In this document: positions 50,778-62,250 of the stretch, in pieces | Position numbering within the stretch: position 1 is the first letter of the stretch | Layout: each line of letters starts with the position of its first letter | NCBI GenBank assembly: GCA_963716865.1 | Contig: CAVQUF010000005.1 | Span: 496,001 to 560,000, forward strand | Direction: 5' to 3' | Length of the DNA stretch: 64,000 nucleotides | Source of the DNA: AC-32 sp963716865 | GTDB lineage: Bacteria > Actinomycetota > Thermoleophilia > Gaiellales > Gaiellaceae | Translations under genes and position numbers: made by a program | The notes under the pieces: generated by a model | What the model saw: the letters and a program-made list of their open reading frames with translations, nothing else | What the model was told of the DNA's origin: nothing | Databases searched by the model: none

Positions 50778-52387
50778 TCAGACGCGTGCCGGCGAGAGCT
50801 CGACCTTGCCCTCGGCGCGGCGAATCTCCGCGACCCGAACCTCGATCGGGTCGCCGAGCCGGTACCGGCGCCCCCCGCGCCGGCCGACGAGGGCGGTGGC
50901 GAGCTCGTTCAGCTCGTAGTAGTCGCCGGCCAGGCGGCGCGCGGGGACGTAGCCCTCGAAGACCTCCGCGAAGCGGACGAACAGGCCCGAGGGGATCACG
51001 CCGGTGATCTCGCCCTCGAAGGGCGTCTCCCAGCCGAGCTCGAACAGCCGCCGCTCGAGCAGCCAGGCGAGGCAGATCTCGTCGGCCCGGTACTCGAGGC
51101 CCGCGGCGGAGCGCTCGCGGGTCGAGGCGTGCTCGGCGAGATCGCCGAGGTCTTCCGGAAGCGGCTCGTCGGAGACGCCGAGCTCGCGGAGGAGCGCCCG
51201 GTGGCAGACGAGGTCGGGGTAGCGGCGGATCGGCGAGGTGAAGTGGCAGTAGGCAGCGCTCGCGAGGCCGGAGTGGCCGAGGTTGCGCGGGTCGTACCGT
51301 GCCCGCTTGAGCGCCTGGAGGACGAGCGCCGGGAACGCGCTGCGGCCGACCCCTGAGCGGGCGACGTAGTCGGTGACGCGCTCGCCCGCCGCGGCCGCGA
51401 GCGCCGCCGCATCGGCGTGGCTCATCCGCTCCGGCTCGGACGGCGTCGGCACTCCGAGGTCCGCGAGCTTCGCGAGCAGGAGCTCCACCGACTGCGGCTC
51501 GGGCCGCTCGTGCACGCGGTACAGCGCCTCGCGGCGACGGCCGGCGAGCAGACCGCCGACGGCCTCGTTCGCGAGGATCATCAGCTCCTCGACGAGCATG
51601 TGCGCGTGGGGCTCCGACTCCCGCCGTGCCTCGGCGACGCCCCCCTCTCCGTCGAATGCGAACGCCACCTCCCCGCTCTCGATCCGCAGCGCTCCACGGG
51701 CGAACCGCCGCTCGCGCAGCTCCGAGGTCACGCGCTCCGCGCGGCGCAGGGCCTCTGCGAGCTCCGGCGGCGCCTGCTCCCGCCCGGCCAGGATCGCCTC
51801 GGCTTGCGCGTAGGTCAGGCGCGCCCTGCTCCGGATCACGGAGCGGTAGAACCGTGCCTCGCCCGAGCCGAGCTCGACCTCGACGGTGACGCACAGCCGG
51901 TCCACGTCCGGGCGCAGCGAGCACGCATCGTCCGCGAGCTCGGGCGGGAGCATCGGCGCGACGAGGCCCGGCACGTAGACCGAGAATGCGCGCTCCGCGG
52001 CCCCGCGGTCGAGCGGCGAGCCGGCCGGGACGAACCAGGAGACGTCCGCGATATGGACGAGAACGCGGTCGTCGTGCAGCGTCAGCGCGTCGTCGAAGTC
52101 CTTGGCCGTCTCCGGGTCGATCGTGAAGGCGAGCTCGCCGCGGAGGTCGACCCGGCCTTCCGTCGAAGGCTCGGGGAGATCGAACGGCTCGAGGCCCCGC
52201 GCTCGCCTTCCTGCACGAGCAGGCCTTCGAGCACGGTCTCGATCGCGCTCGCCCGCCCGAGCACGCGCTCGAGCTTCGCGTGCCCCCGACCCGTGCGCAC
52301 GACCGCGAGGTCGCCCGGGCTCACATCGCCGCGCCCCTTGCGGTCGATCGGAACGGGAACCCCGGGCGTGAAGTAGGGCTCGCCCAC
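50778..52387 (-). CDS. rnr: RNase II/R family exoribonuclease, one frameshift
   Basis: 3'-5' exoribonuclease. The catalytic block TIDPETAKDFDDALTLHDD carries the metal Asp residues; LVHIADVSWFVPAGSPLDRG, AYCHFTSPIRRYPDLVCHR and a C-terminal S1 domain (FEGEITGVIPSGLFVRFAEV) follow. A frame change near 52197 in a GGGG run separates the N-terminal cold-shock-like part (PYFTPGVPVPIDRKGRGD) from the catalytic core; one missing base or two extra bases would explain it. The only in-frame start seen is GTG 52387, which may be too far in. RNase R degrades mRNAs released by tmRNA. Confidence 0.88.
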
Positions 52388-52427
52388 GACGAGCTTCCCC
52401 CGCCGCGCGACCTCAACTACGACTGTT

Positions 52428-53361
52428 TCAGACCTGGAGGAAACGGCGGATGGTGAGACCGGAGCCGGCGGCGCCGAGCACGAGCCCCGCGCCGAGGATG
52501 ATCAACACGTGGATGCCGAACGGCCAGGCGTGCACGTCCGTGTGGCCCACGCTGACGACGTGCCCGAGGAAGATCGTCCGGCCGAGCGCCAACAGGATCA
52601 CCGCCGCGACCGCGCCCTGCGAGCCCCTCCAGTAGGCCCTCGATCATGAACGGCCCGCGCACGAACCAGTTGGTCGCACCGACGAGCTTCATCACCTCGA
52701 TCTCGCGGCGGCGGGCGAAGATCGAGAGCCGGATCGTGTTCGCAATGAGCAGCGTCGAGGAGACGAGCAGGACGATGAACGCGATCAGGACGACGATCCA
52801 GAGGTAGCGCGCAACGGAGACCACCTTGTGCGTGATGCGGTTGCAGGCCTTTCCGGCCGATGTCTTTGCCGCGTTCGTCCCCGGGGCCGGCGGGCATGTG
52901 CTCTGGATCCCGCTGTTCTGCGGCAGGTCGCCGATGCGGTTGACGATCGTGTCGATGTCCCCCGCGTTCTTCGGATACACGTTGAACTTGTCGGGAAGCG
53001 GGTTGTTGATGGCGGCCCGCGTCAGCTCCGGCCGCTGCTTCTGCATCAGCTTCCAGCCCTCTTCCTTCGAGACGAAGCGGACGCTCTTGACCTCGGGCAT
53101 CGCGATCAGCTGGTTGTGGACCTGGTCGATCTGCTTGTCCGTCGCGTCGGCCTGACACCTGAGCGGCGTGCAGAAATCGACCTCCACGAGCAGCTGCTTC
53201 TTGTAATGGTCGCTGAGCGAGAGCGCCCAGCTGCCGAAGCCGACGACGAGGCCGAGCATGAACATCCCGATCAGGACCGTCGTCGTGGCGGCGAACGTGG
53301 TCGAGAGGTTCGCGCCCAGGGACCGCACCGCTTCCGCGGTAATCAGCTTGAAACGGCTCAT
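52428..53361 (-). CDS. ftsX: cell division permease FtsX, one frameshift
   Basis: Membrane partner of FtsE that controls peptidoglycan hydrolases at the division site. N-terminal helix after RSLGANLSTTFAATTTVLIG; a periplasmic domain with Cys residues (FCTPLRCQ, TCPPAPGTNA); then three C-terminal helices, the first with YLWIVVLIAFIVLLVSSTLL and the cytosolic RREIEVMKLVGATNWFVRGP motif. A frame change near 52622 (EG to SQGAVAAVILLALGR) is explained by one extra base; the true end is LTIRRFLQV. The ATG shares a base with the ftsE stop codon. A gene this conserved is unlikely to be decayed. Confidence 0.92.
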
Positions 53362-54278
53362 CACTCGGAGGTGTAGCCGCCGCGGCGCTCGTCGCGGGCG
53401 AGCCTTCCTTCCTCGAGGGCGATCACGCGCTTGCGCATCTTGTCGACCATCTCGCGGTCGTGCGTGGCCATCAGGATCGTCGTCCCGGAGCGATTGATCC
53501 GGTACAGGAGCTGCATGATCCCGACGCTGGTGTCGGGGTCGAGGTTCCCGGTCGGCTCGTCGCAGATCAGGAGCGGCGGGTGGTTCACGAACGCGCGCGC
53601 GATCGAGACGCGCTGCTGCTCGCCGCCCGAGAGCTCGTCGGGCAGCGAGCTCATCTTGTGCGCGAGCCCGACGAGGTTCAGCACCTCGGGCACCTTGCGC
53701 CGGATCGAAGGACTGCTCTCGCCCTGCACCTTGAGCGCGTAGGCCACGTTCTCGGCCGCGGTGCGGTTCGGCAGCAGCTTGAAGTCCTGGAAGACGCAGC
53801 CGACGTTCCGGCGCAGCAGCGGGATCTTCTTGCGCTTCAGCCGGCCCAGCTCGCGGCCGCCCACGATGATCTTGCCCGAGGTCGGCTCCAGCTCCTTCAG
53901 CACGAGGCGGACGATCGTCGACTTGCCCGAGCCGGAGGCGCCCACGATGAAGACGAACTCGCCCTTGTCGATCGCGAACGAGACGTCGCGCAGTGCCTTC
54001 ACGTCCGGCTCGTAGATCTTCGTGACGTTCTCGAAGACCACCATCGCCGAGCTCGTCGGCGCAGGCGGCGGCGGGACGGGCTCGAATTCTTCGAGGACGG
54101 CCGTCTGAGTGGCTTCGTCTGTCTCTTGGAGACCCAGTTCCTGCACGTGGCGGGAAGGACGCGACCCCTGCGCATCCGGTTCGACTAGACGCCCGAGTCT
54201 AGCTGAACCCACGGCGAGCGCAACGCCCTTTCTCGCTGCATTCCGCAGGGTTGAGCCGGTTTTGGGGTCGGTCGCCAT
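53361..54278 (-). CDS. ftsE: cell division ATP-binding protein FtsE
   Basis: ABC ATPase that pairs with FtsX. Walker A GASGSGKST, Q-loop VFQDFKLLPNRT, signature LSGGEQQRVSIARAF, Walker B LLICDEPTGNLD and the H-loop ATHDREMV are all intact. A start at ATG 54044 (MVVFENVTKIYEPDV) gives the standard 227 residues. ATG 54278 adds 78 residues (MATDPKTGSTLRNAARKG ... PVPPPPAPTSSA) that fill the otherwise empty gap up to prfB, so it was kept as the gene extent; the extension has no ribosome site and is doubtful. Confidence 0.92.
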   Translation of the reverse strand: MATDPKTGSTLRNAARKGVALAVGSARLGRLVEPDAQGSRPSRHVQELGLQETDEATQTAVLEEFEPVPPPPAPTSSAMVVFENVTKIYEPDVKALRDVSFAIDKGEFVFIVGASGSGKSTIVRLVLKELEPTSGKIIVGGRELGRLKRKKIPLLRRNVGCVFQDFKLLPNRTAAENVAYALKVQGESSPSIRRKVPEVLNLVGLAHKMSSLPDELSGGEQQRVSIARAFVNHPPLLICDEPTGNLDPDTSVGIMQLLYRINRSGTTILMATHDREMVDKMRKRVIALEEGRLARDERRGGYTSE

Positions 54279-54286
54279 CCGCGAGT

Positions 54287-55397
54287 CTAGAGCGCCCGCC
54301 CCGCGGCCTTCGCCAGGAGGTACTCGCGGACGAAGTCGTCGAGCGCCCCGTCGAGCACGGCCTGGGTGTTTCCGCTCTCGTAGTCGGTCCGGTGGTCCTT
54401 GACGAGCTGGTACGGGTGGAGGACGTAGCTGCGGATCTGGCTGCCGAAGCCGATGTCCTGCGCCTCCCCCCGCTCGCGCGCGACTTCCTCCTCGCGGCGT
54501 TCCTGCTCCTGCTCGAGGAGGCGCGACTTGAGGATGCGCAGGGCGGTCTGCTTGTTCGAGCTCTGCGAGCGCTCGTTCTGGCACTGGACGACGATCCCGG
54601 TCGGGATGTGCGTGATGCGGACGGCGGAGTCGGTCTTGTTCACGTGCTGGCCGCCCGCACCGCTCGCGCGGTAGGTGTCGATGCGAAGGTCGCTCTCGTC
54701 GAGCTCGACGTCGACGTCCTCCGCCAGGAGCGGGCTCACGATCACCTGGGCGAAGCTCGTGTGGCGGCGGTGAGCCTGGTCGAACGGGCTCAGGCGCACG
54801 AGCCGGTGGACGCCGCGCTCGGCCTTGAAGATCCCGTAGGCGTTCTCGCCCTTGACCGTGAACGTGGCCGACTTGAGGCCCGCCTCCTCGCCGGGGCTCG
54901 CCTCGAGCAGCTCGGTCTTGAAGCCGCGTTCCTGCGCCCAGCGAAGGTACATGCGCAGCAGCATCTCGGCCCAGTCCTGCGCATCGGTGCCCCCGGTGCC
55001 CGCGTGGATCGTCACGAGCGCGTCTCCCGCGTCGTACTCGCCCGAGAAGAGCGCGTCCTCCTGGAGCCGGTCGAGCTCCTCCCGGAGCGGGGTGATCGAC
55101 GCCTCGATCTCGGCTGCCATGTCACCGTCCATCGCCAGGAGCTCCTGCGCGTCCTGGAACTCCTGGATCAGGCCGCGGTAGCGCTCGAAGCGCCTGCTCA
55201 GCCGCGCGTGCTCGGCCGAGACCTGCGCCGCGTGCTGCTGGTCGTCCCAGAAACCGGGTTTACCGAGCTCCTGCTCGAGCTCGGCGATCCGCTTCTCGAG
55301 CGCCTCCGGGTCAAAGGTAATCACGGACCCAGGCAAGCTGGGCCCCGATCTCCTGAAGCTGCTGCTCGAGCGAAACGGTCGGTGTCTGGTCGGCCAT
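54287..55397 (-). CDS. prfB: peptide chain release factor 2 with programmed frameshift
   Basis: Recognises UGA and UAA. The first 28 codons (MADQTPTVSLEQQLQEIGAQ to DYL) end at an in-frame TGA at 55313-55311 within CTTTGAC; a +1 shift continues as DPEALEKRIAELEQEL. The catalytic GGQ is in ASGAGGQHVNKTDSA and the UGA-recognising SPF in RLSPFDQAHR. ATG 55397. The protein makes about 369 residues after the shift. Low RF2 activity should favour the shift, giving self-control. Confidence 0.95.
55310..55316 (-). promoter_or_regulatory. RF2 programmed +1 frameshift site
   Basis: CTTTGAC, the same slippery codon CTT plus TGA stop and following C known from E. coli prfB. A Shine-Dalgarno-like stimulator of the E. 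coli AGGGGG type is not obvious upstream. Confidence 0.9.
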
Positions 55398-55416
55398 GGG
55401 GACGATGGTATCGACG

Positions 55417-55599
55417 CTAGGACGGCCGCTTCGACCAGGGCCGAAACCATAGGAGCACGAGGGCGACGACAAGCGCCGCCGATCCAACGATGATGAGCCC
55501 GGGAACGAAGGGCCTGTCGTCGGCCCGCCACCACACGAGCGCGCCGTAGAAGGCCACCGTCAAAGCCCCGGGTATGAGCCAGCGTCGCGATGGGCTCAC
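55417..55599 (-). CDS. small membrane protein (60 aa)
   Basis: Two hydrophobic segments: LIPGALTVAFYGALVWW and LIIVGSAALVVALVLLW, separated by a short polar loop (RADDRPFVPG), with basic ends. It lies between secA and prfB on the same strand, 19 bases before prfB. No family recognised. Confidence 0.55.
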   Translation of the reverse strand: MSPSRRWLIPGALTVAFYGALVWWRADDRPFVPGLIIVGSAALVVALVLLWFRPWSKRPS

Positions 55600-55635
55600 G
55601 CGGTCAAGGCTAACTCTCTGACGCGATGTTCGCCA

Positions 55636-55660
55636 CGCTGCCGGGCTTTGCTCGGCAGCG
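55636..55660. terminator. hairpin downstream of secA
   Basis: CGCTGCCG / CGGCAGCG, eight base pairs, nine-base loop, upstream of the small membrane gene. Together with the palindrome at 55689 it fills the gap after secA. Confidence 0.45.
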
Positions 55661-55688
55661 CCCGCTGCGGATCTTGGGCAAGTCTCGC

Positions 55689-55733
55689 CGCGAAGTCGTC
55701 ATGGCTTCGGCGCAGCCGAAGCCGGACTTCGCG
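55689..55733. repeat. palindromic repeat, copy B (secA terminator candidate)
   Basis: Outer arms CGCGAAGTC / GACTTCGCG and inner arms GGCTTCGGC / GCCGAAGCC around GCA; GTCAT bulge as in copy A. It starts six bases after the secA stop codon. Confidence 0.6.
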
Positions 55734-55739
55734 GTGCCA

Positions 55740-58451
<2,712 letters not shown>

Positions 58452-58497
58452 GGTTCTAGGGTAGCGGGTCGCGCGCGCGGCTCGGCCGGCGGCCGGG

Positions 58498-59121
58498 CTA
58501 CAGCGGGTCGATCTCGACCTCCCAGAGCCGGTCGTCGAGCCGCTCCGCTCGGGCCACGTAGGACTCTCCCTCGCGCTCTCCGAGCCGCTCGAGCTCCGGG
58601 ACGCGGGCGGATGTCGGCTCGCCGTCGATTGCGCACGTGCGCTCGCCGTCGTTCACGGCCAGCTCGATCCGGTCTCCGGGCGCGTCCAGCTCGGCGATCT
58701 GGACGCGTCGGGCCGCGACGGCCCAGACGTCGTCCGCCCGGCGCACGGCCTCTGCGCGGTACGGCGGCTCGACGGCCGTTTCGACCGCTTCGGCGAGCGG
58801 CCCGAGGGTGTCCTCCGGCTCGTCCTCGTCGACGACGAGGTCGCCGTTCGGGAGGGCAACGAAGTGCACCTCGTCGCCGGCGAGGCCCGGCGCCTCGGCC
58901 GAGCCGACGACGTCCCAGCGGCGCGGACGAGGCACGCCGTGGATCCCCGTCACGCCCCAGTGCGGGCCGATGTCGAACGGCTCCTGTTCAGGCTCTTGCT
59001 CTTGCCCGGGCTCGAGAGGAGGCTCCTCGCGGGCCTTCGTCATCGCGTCGGAGTCCGGGTCGAGCTCGAGTCCGGCCTGGCGCGCGAGCTTCCGGTGGAG
59101 CGGCTCGCGTCTGAAGATCAC
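58498..59121 (-). CDS. hypothetical conserved protein
   Basis: A 207-residue acidic protein of unknown function: MIFRREPLHRKLARQAGLEL start, an acidic linker, then GPHWGVTGIHGVPRPRRWDV and EVHFVALPNGDLVVDEDEPE, and a beta-rich C-terminus. It overlaps the hpf gene as GTGA and precedes secA. I have the impression of a lineage-specific protein always near hpf and secA, but cannot check. No motif suggests an enzyme. Confidence 0.65.
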   Translation of the reverse strand: MIFRREPLHRKLARQAGLELDPDSDAMTKAREEPPLEPGQEQEPEQEPFDIGPHWGVTGIHGVPRPRRWDVVGSAEAPGLAGDEVHFVALPNGDLVVDEDEPEDTLGPLAEAVETAVEPPYRAEAVRRADDVWAVAARRVQIAELDAPGDRIELAVNDGERTCAIDGEPTSARVPELERLGEREGESYVARAERLDDRLWEVEIDPL

Positions 59122-59663
59122 TGCGGCTCGATCAGCCCGTAATCGCCGTCGCGGCGCCGGTAGACGACGTTCACCTCGCCCGACTCGGCGTTCCGGAACA
59201 CGAAGAAGTCGTGCCCGATCAGCTCGAGCTGCAGCACGGCTTCCTCCGGACCCATCGGCTTGATCGCGAACTGCTTGCTCTTGACGATCATCGGGCTCTC
59301 CTCGTCCGGGACGACCGGCGCCGTCTCCAGCGCGGGCTCGTTGGCCCGGACCGCCTTGCGTCGCCGGTCGCGGCCCTGGCGCCGGTAGCGCGTGACCTGG
59401 CGCTCGAGCTTCTCGACCAGCTGGTCGATCGACGCGCGCATGTCCGGCGACGCCTCGCGCGCCCTGAGCACCGGGCCCTTTGTCCAGATCGTCGCCTCGG
59501 CGACGTTGTTCTCGGCGATCGACGGGTTCCGCTCCAACGCGAGCTCGAGCTCGATCCGCGGGTCGTCCTTCAGCTGCCGCTCGAGCTTCCCCAGCTTCTC
59601 TTCCGCGTAGCTCCGGATCGAATCGCTGACCTCGAGGTTCCTGCCCTTGACCTGGAGCTGCAT
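59118..59663 (-). CDS. hpf: ribosome hibernation-promoting factor, long form
   Basis: Long HPF of 181 residues that makes 100S ribosome dimers in stationary phase. N-terminal domain MQLQVKGRNLEVSDSIRSYA with EEKLGKLERQLKDDPRIELE; C-terminal dimerisation domain IVKSKQFAIKPMGPEEAVLQ and LELIGHDFFVFRNAESGEVN. ATG 59663 follows GGAGAGG. It overlaps the next gene by four bases, so they are coupled. Confidence 0.95.
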   Translation of the reverse strand: MQLQVKGRNLEVSDSIRSYAEEKLGKLERQLKDDPRIELELALERNPSIAENNVAEATIWTKGPVLRAREASPDMRASIDQLVEKLERQVTRYRRQGRDRRRKAVRANEPALETAPVVPDEESPMIVKSKQFAIKPMGPEEAVLQLELIGHDFFVFRNAESGEVNVVYRRRDGDYGLIEPQ

Positions 59664-59698
59664 CGGCCCTCTCCTTCGACGCCGGTTCTCGACGGAAT

Positions 59699-60361
59699 CT
59701 AACGGACGACCCGCGCGAACGTCACGACGTCGACGCGCCGGGCCCCGCCCTTGCGAAGCGCCGATGCGGCCGCCGCGACCGTCGCACCGCTCGTGAACAC
59801 GTCGTCCACCAGCGCGACCCGGGGCGGCGCCGGCGCGGCAGGGTGGAAGGCTCCGGCGACGTTTCGCCGGCGTTCGGGCAGCGTCAGACCTCGCTGGTGC
59901 CGGACCGAGCGCGTTCTTCCGACGAGCGGCCGCACCAGAAGCTCCCAGCGCTCGCCGAGCTCTCGCGCCAGCCGCTCCGCCGGATGATGTCCGCGCGCGA
60001 GCACCCGCTCCCGGTCGGCAGGGACAAACGCCAGCACACCGGTCTCCGGCGCCGGAAGCGTCTCCACGATGAGCAGCGCCGCGTCGGCTGCAAGCCGGCG
60101 CAAGCCGCGTTCCTTCCAGGCGGCCACGAGCCGGCGGACGCGGTCGTCGTACTCGACCGCAGCGCGCGCGGACGCGAACGCGAGGCGCCGGCCCGAGCAC
60201 TCCCGACAGCGTGCCACGGGCCAGGCGGTCGGAGCGCCACAGCGCTCGCAGAGCGGCGGTCGCAGTCGCGGCAGGCTCTCCCGGCAGCCCGCGCACAGTT
60301 GCTCGCCGCTCGCGGCGCACACGACGCAGCGAGCCGGCAGCAGAAGATCGAGAAGTCTCAC
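59699..60361 (-). CDS. comF: ComF family phosphoribosyltransferase-like protein
   Basis: N-terminal double zinc site (RCVVCAASGEQLCAGC, LCERCGAPTAWPVARCREC) and a PRTase fold with VALVDDVFTSGATVAAAA as the PRPP loop. 220 residues fits ComF, a helicase partner in natural transformation or a relative of unknown role. GTG 60361 after GGAGGAGG. No com operon around it. Comes 36 bases upstream of hpf on the same strand. Confidence 0.88.
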   Translation of the reverse strand: MRLLDLLLPARCVVCAASGEQLCAGCRESLPRLRPPLCERCGAPTAWPVARCRECSGRRLAFASARAAVEYDDRVRRLVAAWKERGLRRLAADAALLIVETLPAPETGVLAFVPADRERVLARGHHPAERLARELGERWELLVRPLVGRTRSVRHQRGLTLPERRRNVAGAFHPAAPAPPRVALVDDVFTSGATVAAAASALRKGGARRVDVVTFARVVR

Positions 60362-60462
60362 CTCACACCGTCCTCACCTCCTCCGGCGAGGGTAGGGCTC
60401 AAACCGTCACGCGTGGGTGACGCAGCTGTGACGAATGCGTGTCAGCCGCCGGACGGGCCGAA

Positions 60463-60514
60463 GGCGTCGCCTGCGACGCCGTTCTCAGAACGGGCGGGCT
60501 CTGCCCGTCCGTTC
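60463..60514. terminator. two hairpins after the nucleotidyltransferase gene
   Basis: A 12-bp stem (GAACGGGCGGGC / GCCCGTCCGTTC, loop TCT) at 60488-60514 starts 27 bases past the stop codon of the minus-strand nucleotidyltransferase. A second 7-bp stem is at 60463-60480. No T-tract. Confidence 0.5.
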
Positions 60515-60540
60515 GTCTGGAACGACCGGCCGACCCGACG

Positions 60541-61275
60541 TCATCGGGCGGGCGGGCCGAAGACGCGATCCGCCTCGGCCAGCGTCTCCGGCGTCCCGAT
60601 GTCGAGCCAGCGACCGGGCACGGGCCAGGCGTAGACCGCCGTCCGCCGGTAGAGCCACCCGACGAGACGGCCCGGCTGATCGGGGTTGTTCCCCTCCGCC
60701 AGGTACTCGGCGACGAGCGGGAGCGTCGCGCGGGGGTAGAAGTAGAGCGCGATGCCCGCCAGAGTCGTCGCCGGCCGCTCGGGCTTCTCCTCGAACGACG
60801 TCACGCGCGAGTCGGAGTCGAGGCCGACCGCGCTGTAGCGGCTGATCTCCGCGAGGTCGTGGGTGTCGTAGACGGCCGTCACGGGAGCGCCGCGCTCCAA
60901 GCCGTAGCGCACGAACCCGCCCAGGGGCTCCGTGAAGAGGTTGTCGCCCGCAGCGACGACGAGGTCGTCCTCGACCTCCTTCGTCCTGATCACGAGGTCG
61001 AGGTCGCCGATCGCGCCGAGCCGGTCCTCCTCGGTCGTGGTCCCGTCGTCGACCACGTCGATCGGGGCTTCCTGCGACTCGGCCCACGTACGGAAGTGCG
61101 GCGCGAACTTCGCGTTCGTGACCACGTAGATCGTGCTGAACTCGGCGAGCGGGAGGCGCGCCAACAGATGCGACAGGATGGGCTTGCCCCCGACCTCGAG
61201 CAGGGGCTTGGGCCGGTCGAGCGTCAGCGGGTAGAGCCGGGTCGCGTAGCCCGCGGCGAGGATCACGGCCTTCAC
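60541..61275 (-). CDS. sugar-phosphate nucleotidyltransferase
   Basis: Nucleotidyltransferase of 244 residues, RmlA/GlmU-like. KAVILAAGYATRLYPLTLDR is the nucleotide-binding start, KPLLEVGGKPILSHLL the Lys-containing loop, and DLVVAAGDNLFTEP the metal-binding Asp. GRWLDIGTPETLAEADR is the end motif of mannose/glucose-1-phosphate transferases. The GTG start overlaps the mtnA stop as GTGA. Sugar and nucleotide cannot be told. Confidence 0.88.
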   Translation of the reverse strand: MKAVILAAGYATRLYPLTLDRPKPLLEVGGKPILSHLLARLPLAEFSTIYVVTNAKFAPHFRTWAESQEAPIDVVDDGTTTEEDRLGAIGDLDLVIRTKEVEDDLVVAAGDNLFTEPLGGFVRYGLERGAPVTAVYDTHDLAEISRYSAVGLDSDSRVTSFEEKPERPATTLAGIALYFYPRATLPLVAEYLAEGNNPDQPGRLVGWLYRRTAVYAWPVPGRWLDIGTPETLAEADRVFGPPAR

Positions 61276-62228
61276 GCAGGCACCTGCCGGCTCGCGAGAC
61301 TCACTGCGTACGGCGGACGCTGCACGCCCAGCTCGGTCACGATCGCCGAGATCAGCTCGGCCGGAGTGACGTCGAAGGCCGGGTTCCGCGCCGGAAAGCG
61401 CGAAGAGACCTCGCCGGGATCGCGCTCCTCGATGGGGATACCGGCGCCGCTCGGGGTCTCCAGGTCCACCGTGGACGTCGGGGCGACGACGAAGAACGGC
61501 ACCTCGTGCCGGGCACAGAGCACGGCGAGCGGGTAGGTGCCGATCTTGTTCGCGGCGTCGCCGTTGGCCGCGATCCGGTCGGCGCCGACGAGCACGCAGT
61601 CGACCTCGCCGGTCGCGAGCAGATGACCCGCAGCGGAATCCGCGATCACGGTGTGCGGGATGCCGGCAGCCTCGAGCTCCCAGGCAGTCAGACGGGCCCC
61701 CTGGAGCAGCGGGCGCGTCTCGTCGACGAACACGTGCCGGACGAGGCCCTGCGACCACGCCTCGTGCAGCGCTCCCAGCGCGCTTCCCTGCCCGCCGGTC
61801 GCCAGGCCGCCGGTGTTGCAGTGCGTGAGCGCGCGGCTCCCCTCGCCAATCAGCGCAGCCGCGTGCACGCTCATCCGCCGGCAGCGCTCGACCTCCTCGG
61901 CGTGCAGCTCGCGTGCACGCTCGGCTGGATCGGCCGCGGCGCGAACCTCCCGAAGAGCCCAGGCCAGGTTCGCCGCAGTGGGCCGCGCCGACTCGAGCTC
62001 CGCGGCGGCCTCCTCGAGATCCTCCCCGCGCGCCGCGGCAAGCGCGTACCCGTAGGCGGCCGCGATCCCGATCGCCGGCGCCCCGCGCACGCCCAGCTCA
62101 CGGATGGCGTCGGCCACCTCACGCGACGAACGGCAGACGAGCTCCACCTCCTCGTCCGGCAGCCGCCGCTGGTCGAGCAGGACGACGCAGTCGCTCTCGA
62201 GCCGGACGATGCGCTCAGGCTCCAGCAC
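61272..62228 (-). CDS. mtnA: S-methyl-5-thioribose-1-phosphate isomerase
   Basis: Aldose-ketose isomerase of the methionine salvage pathway. LTHCNTGGLATGGQGSALGA has the catalytic Cys; VGADRIAANGDAANKIGTYP has the catalytic Asp; RGAPAIGIAAAYGYALAA is the N-terminal signature. GTG 62228 (VLEPERIVRLESD) gives 318 residues. ahcY, which makes homocysteine, is 22 bases upstream; both serve SAM by-product recycling. The remaining salvage genes are not in the window. Confidence 0.92.
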   Translation of the reverse strand: MLEPERIVRLESDCVVLLDQRRLPDEEVELVCRSSREVADAIRELGVRGAPAIGIAAAYGYALAAARGEDLEEAAAELESARPTAANLAWALREVRAAADPAERARELHAEEVERCRRMSVHAAALIGEGSRALTHCNTGGLATGGQGSALGALHEAWSQGLVRHVFVDETRPLLQGARLTAWELEAAGIPHTVIADSAAGHLLATGEVDCVLVGADRIAANGDAANKIGTYPLAVLCARHEVPFFVVAPTSTVDLETPSGAGIPIEERDPGEVSSRFPARNPAFDVTPAELISAIVTELGVQRPPYAVSLASRQVPA

Positions 62229-62250
62229 GCGCTGACTGTAGCCCGGTCGG

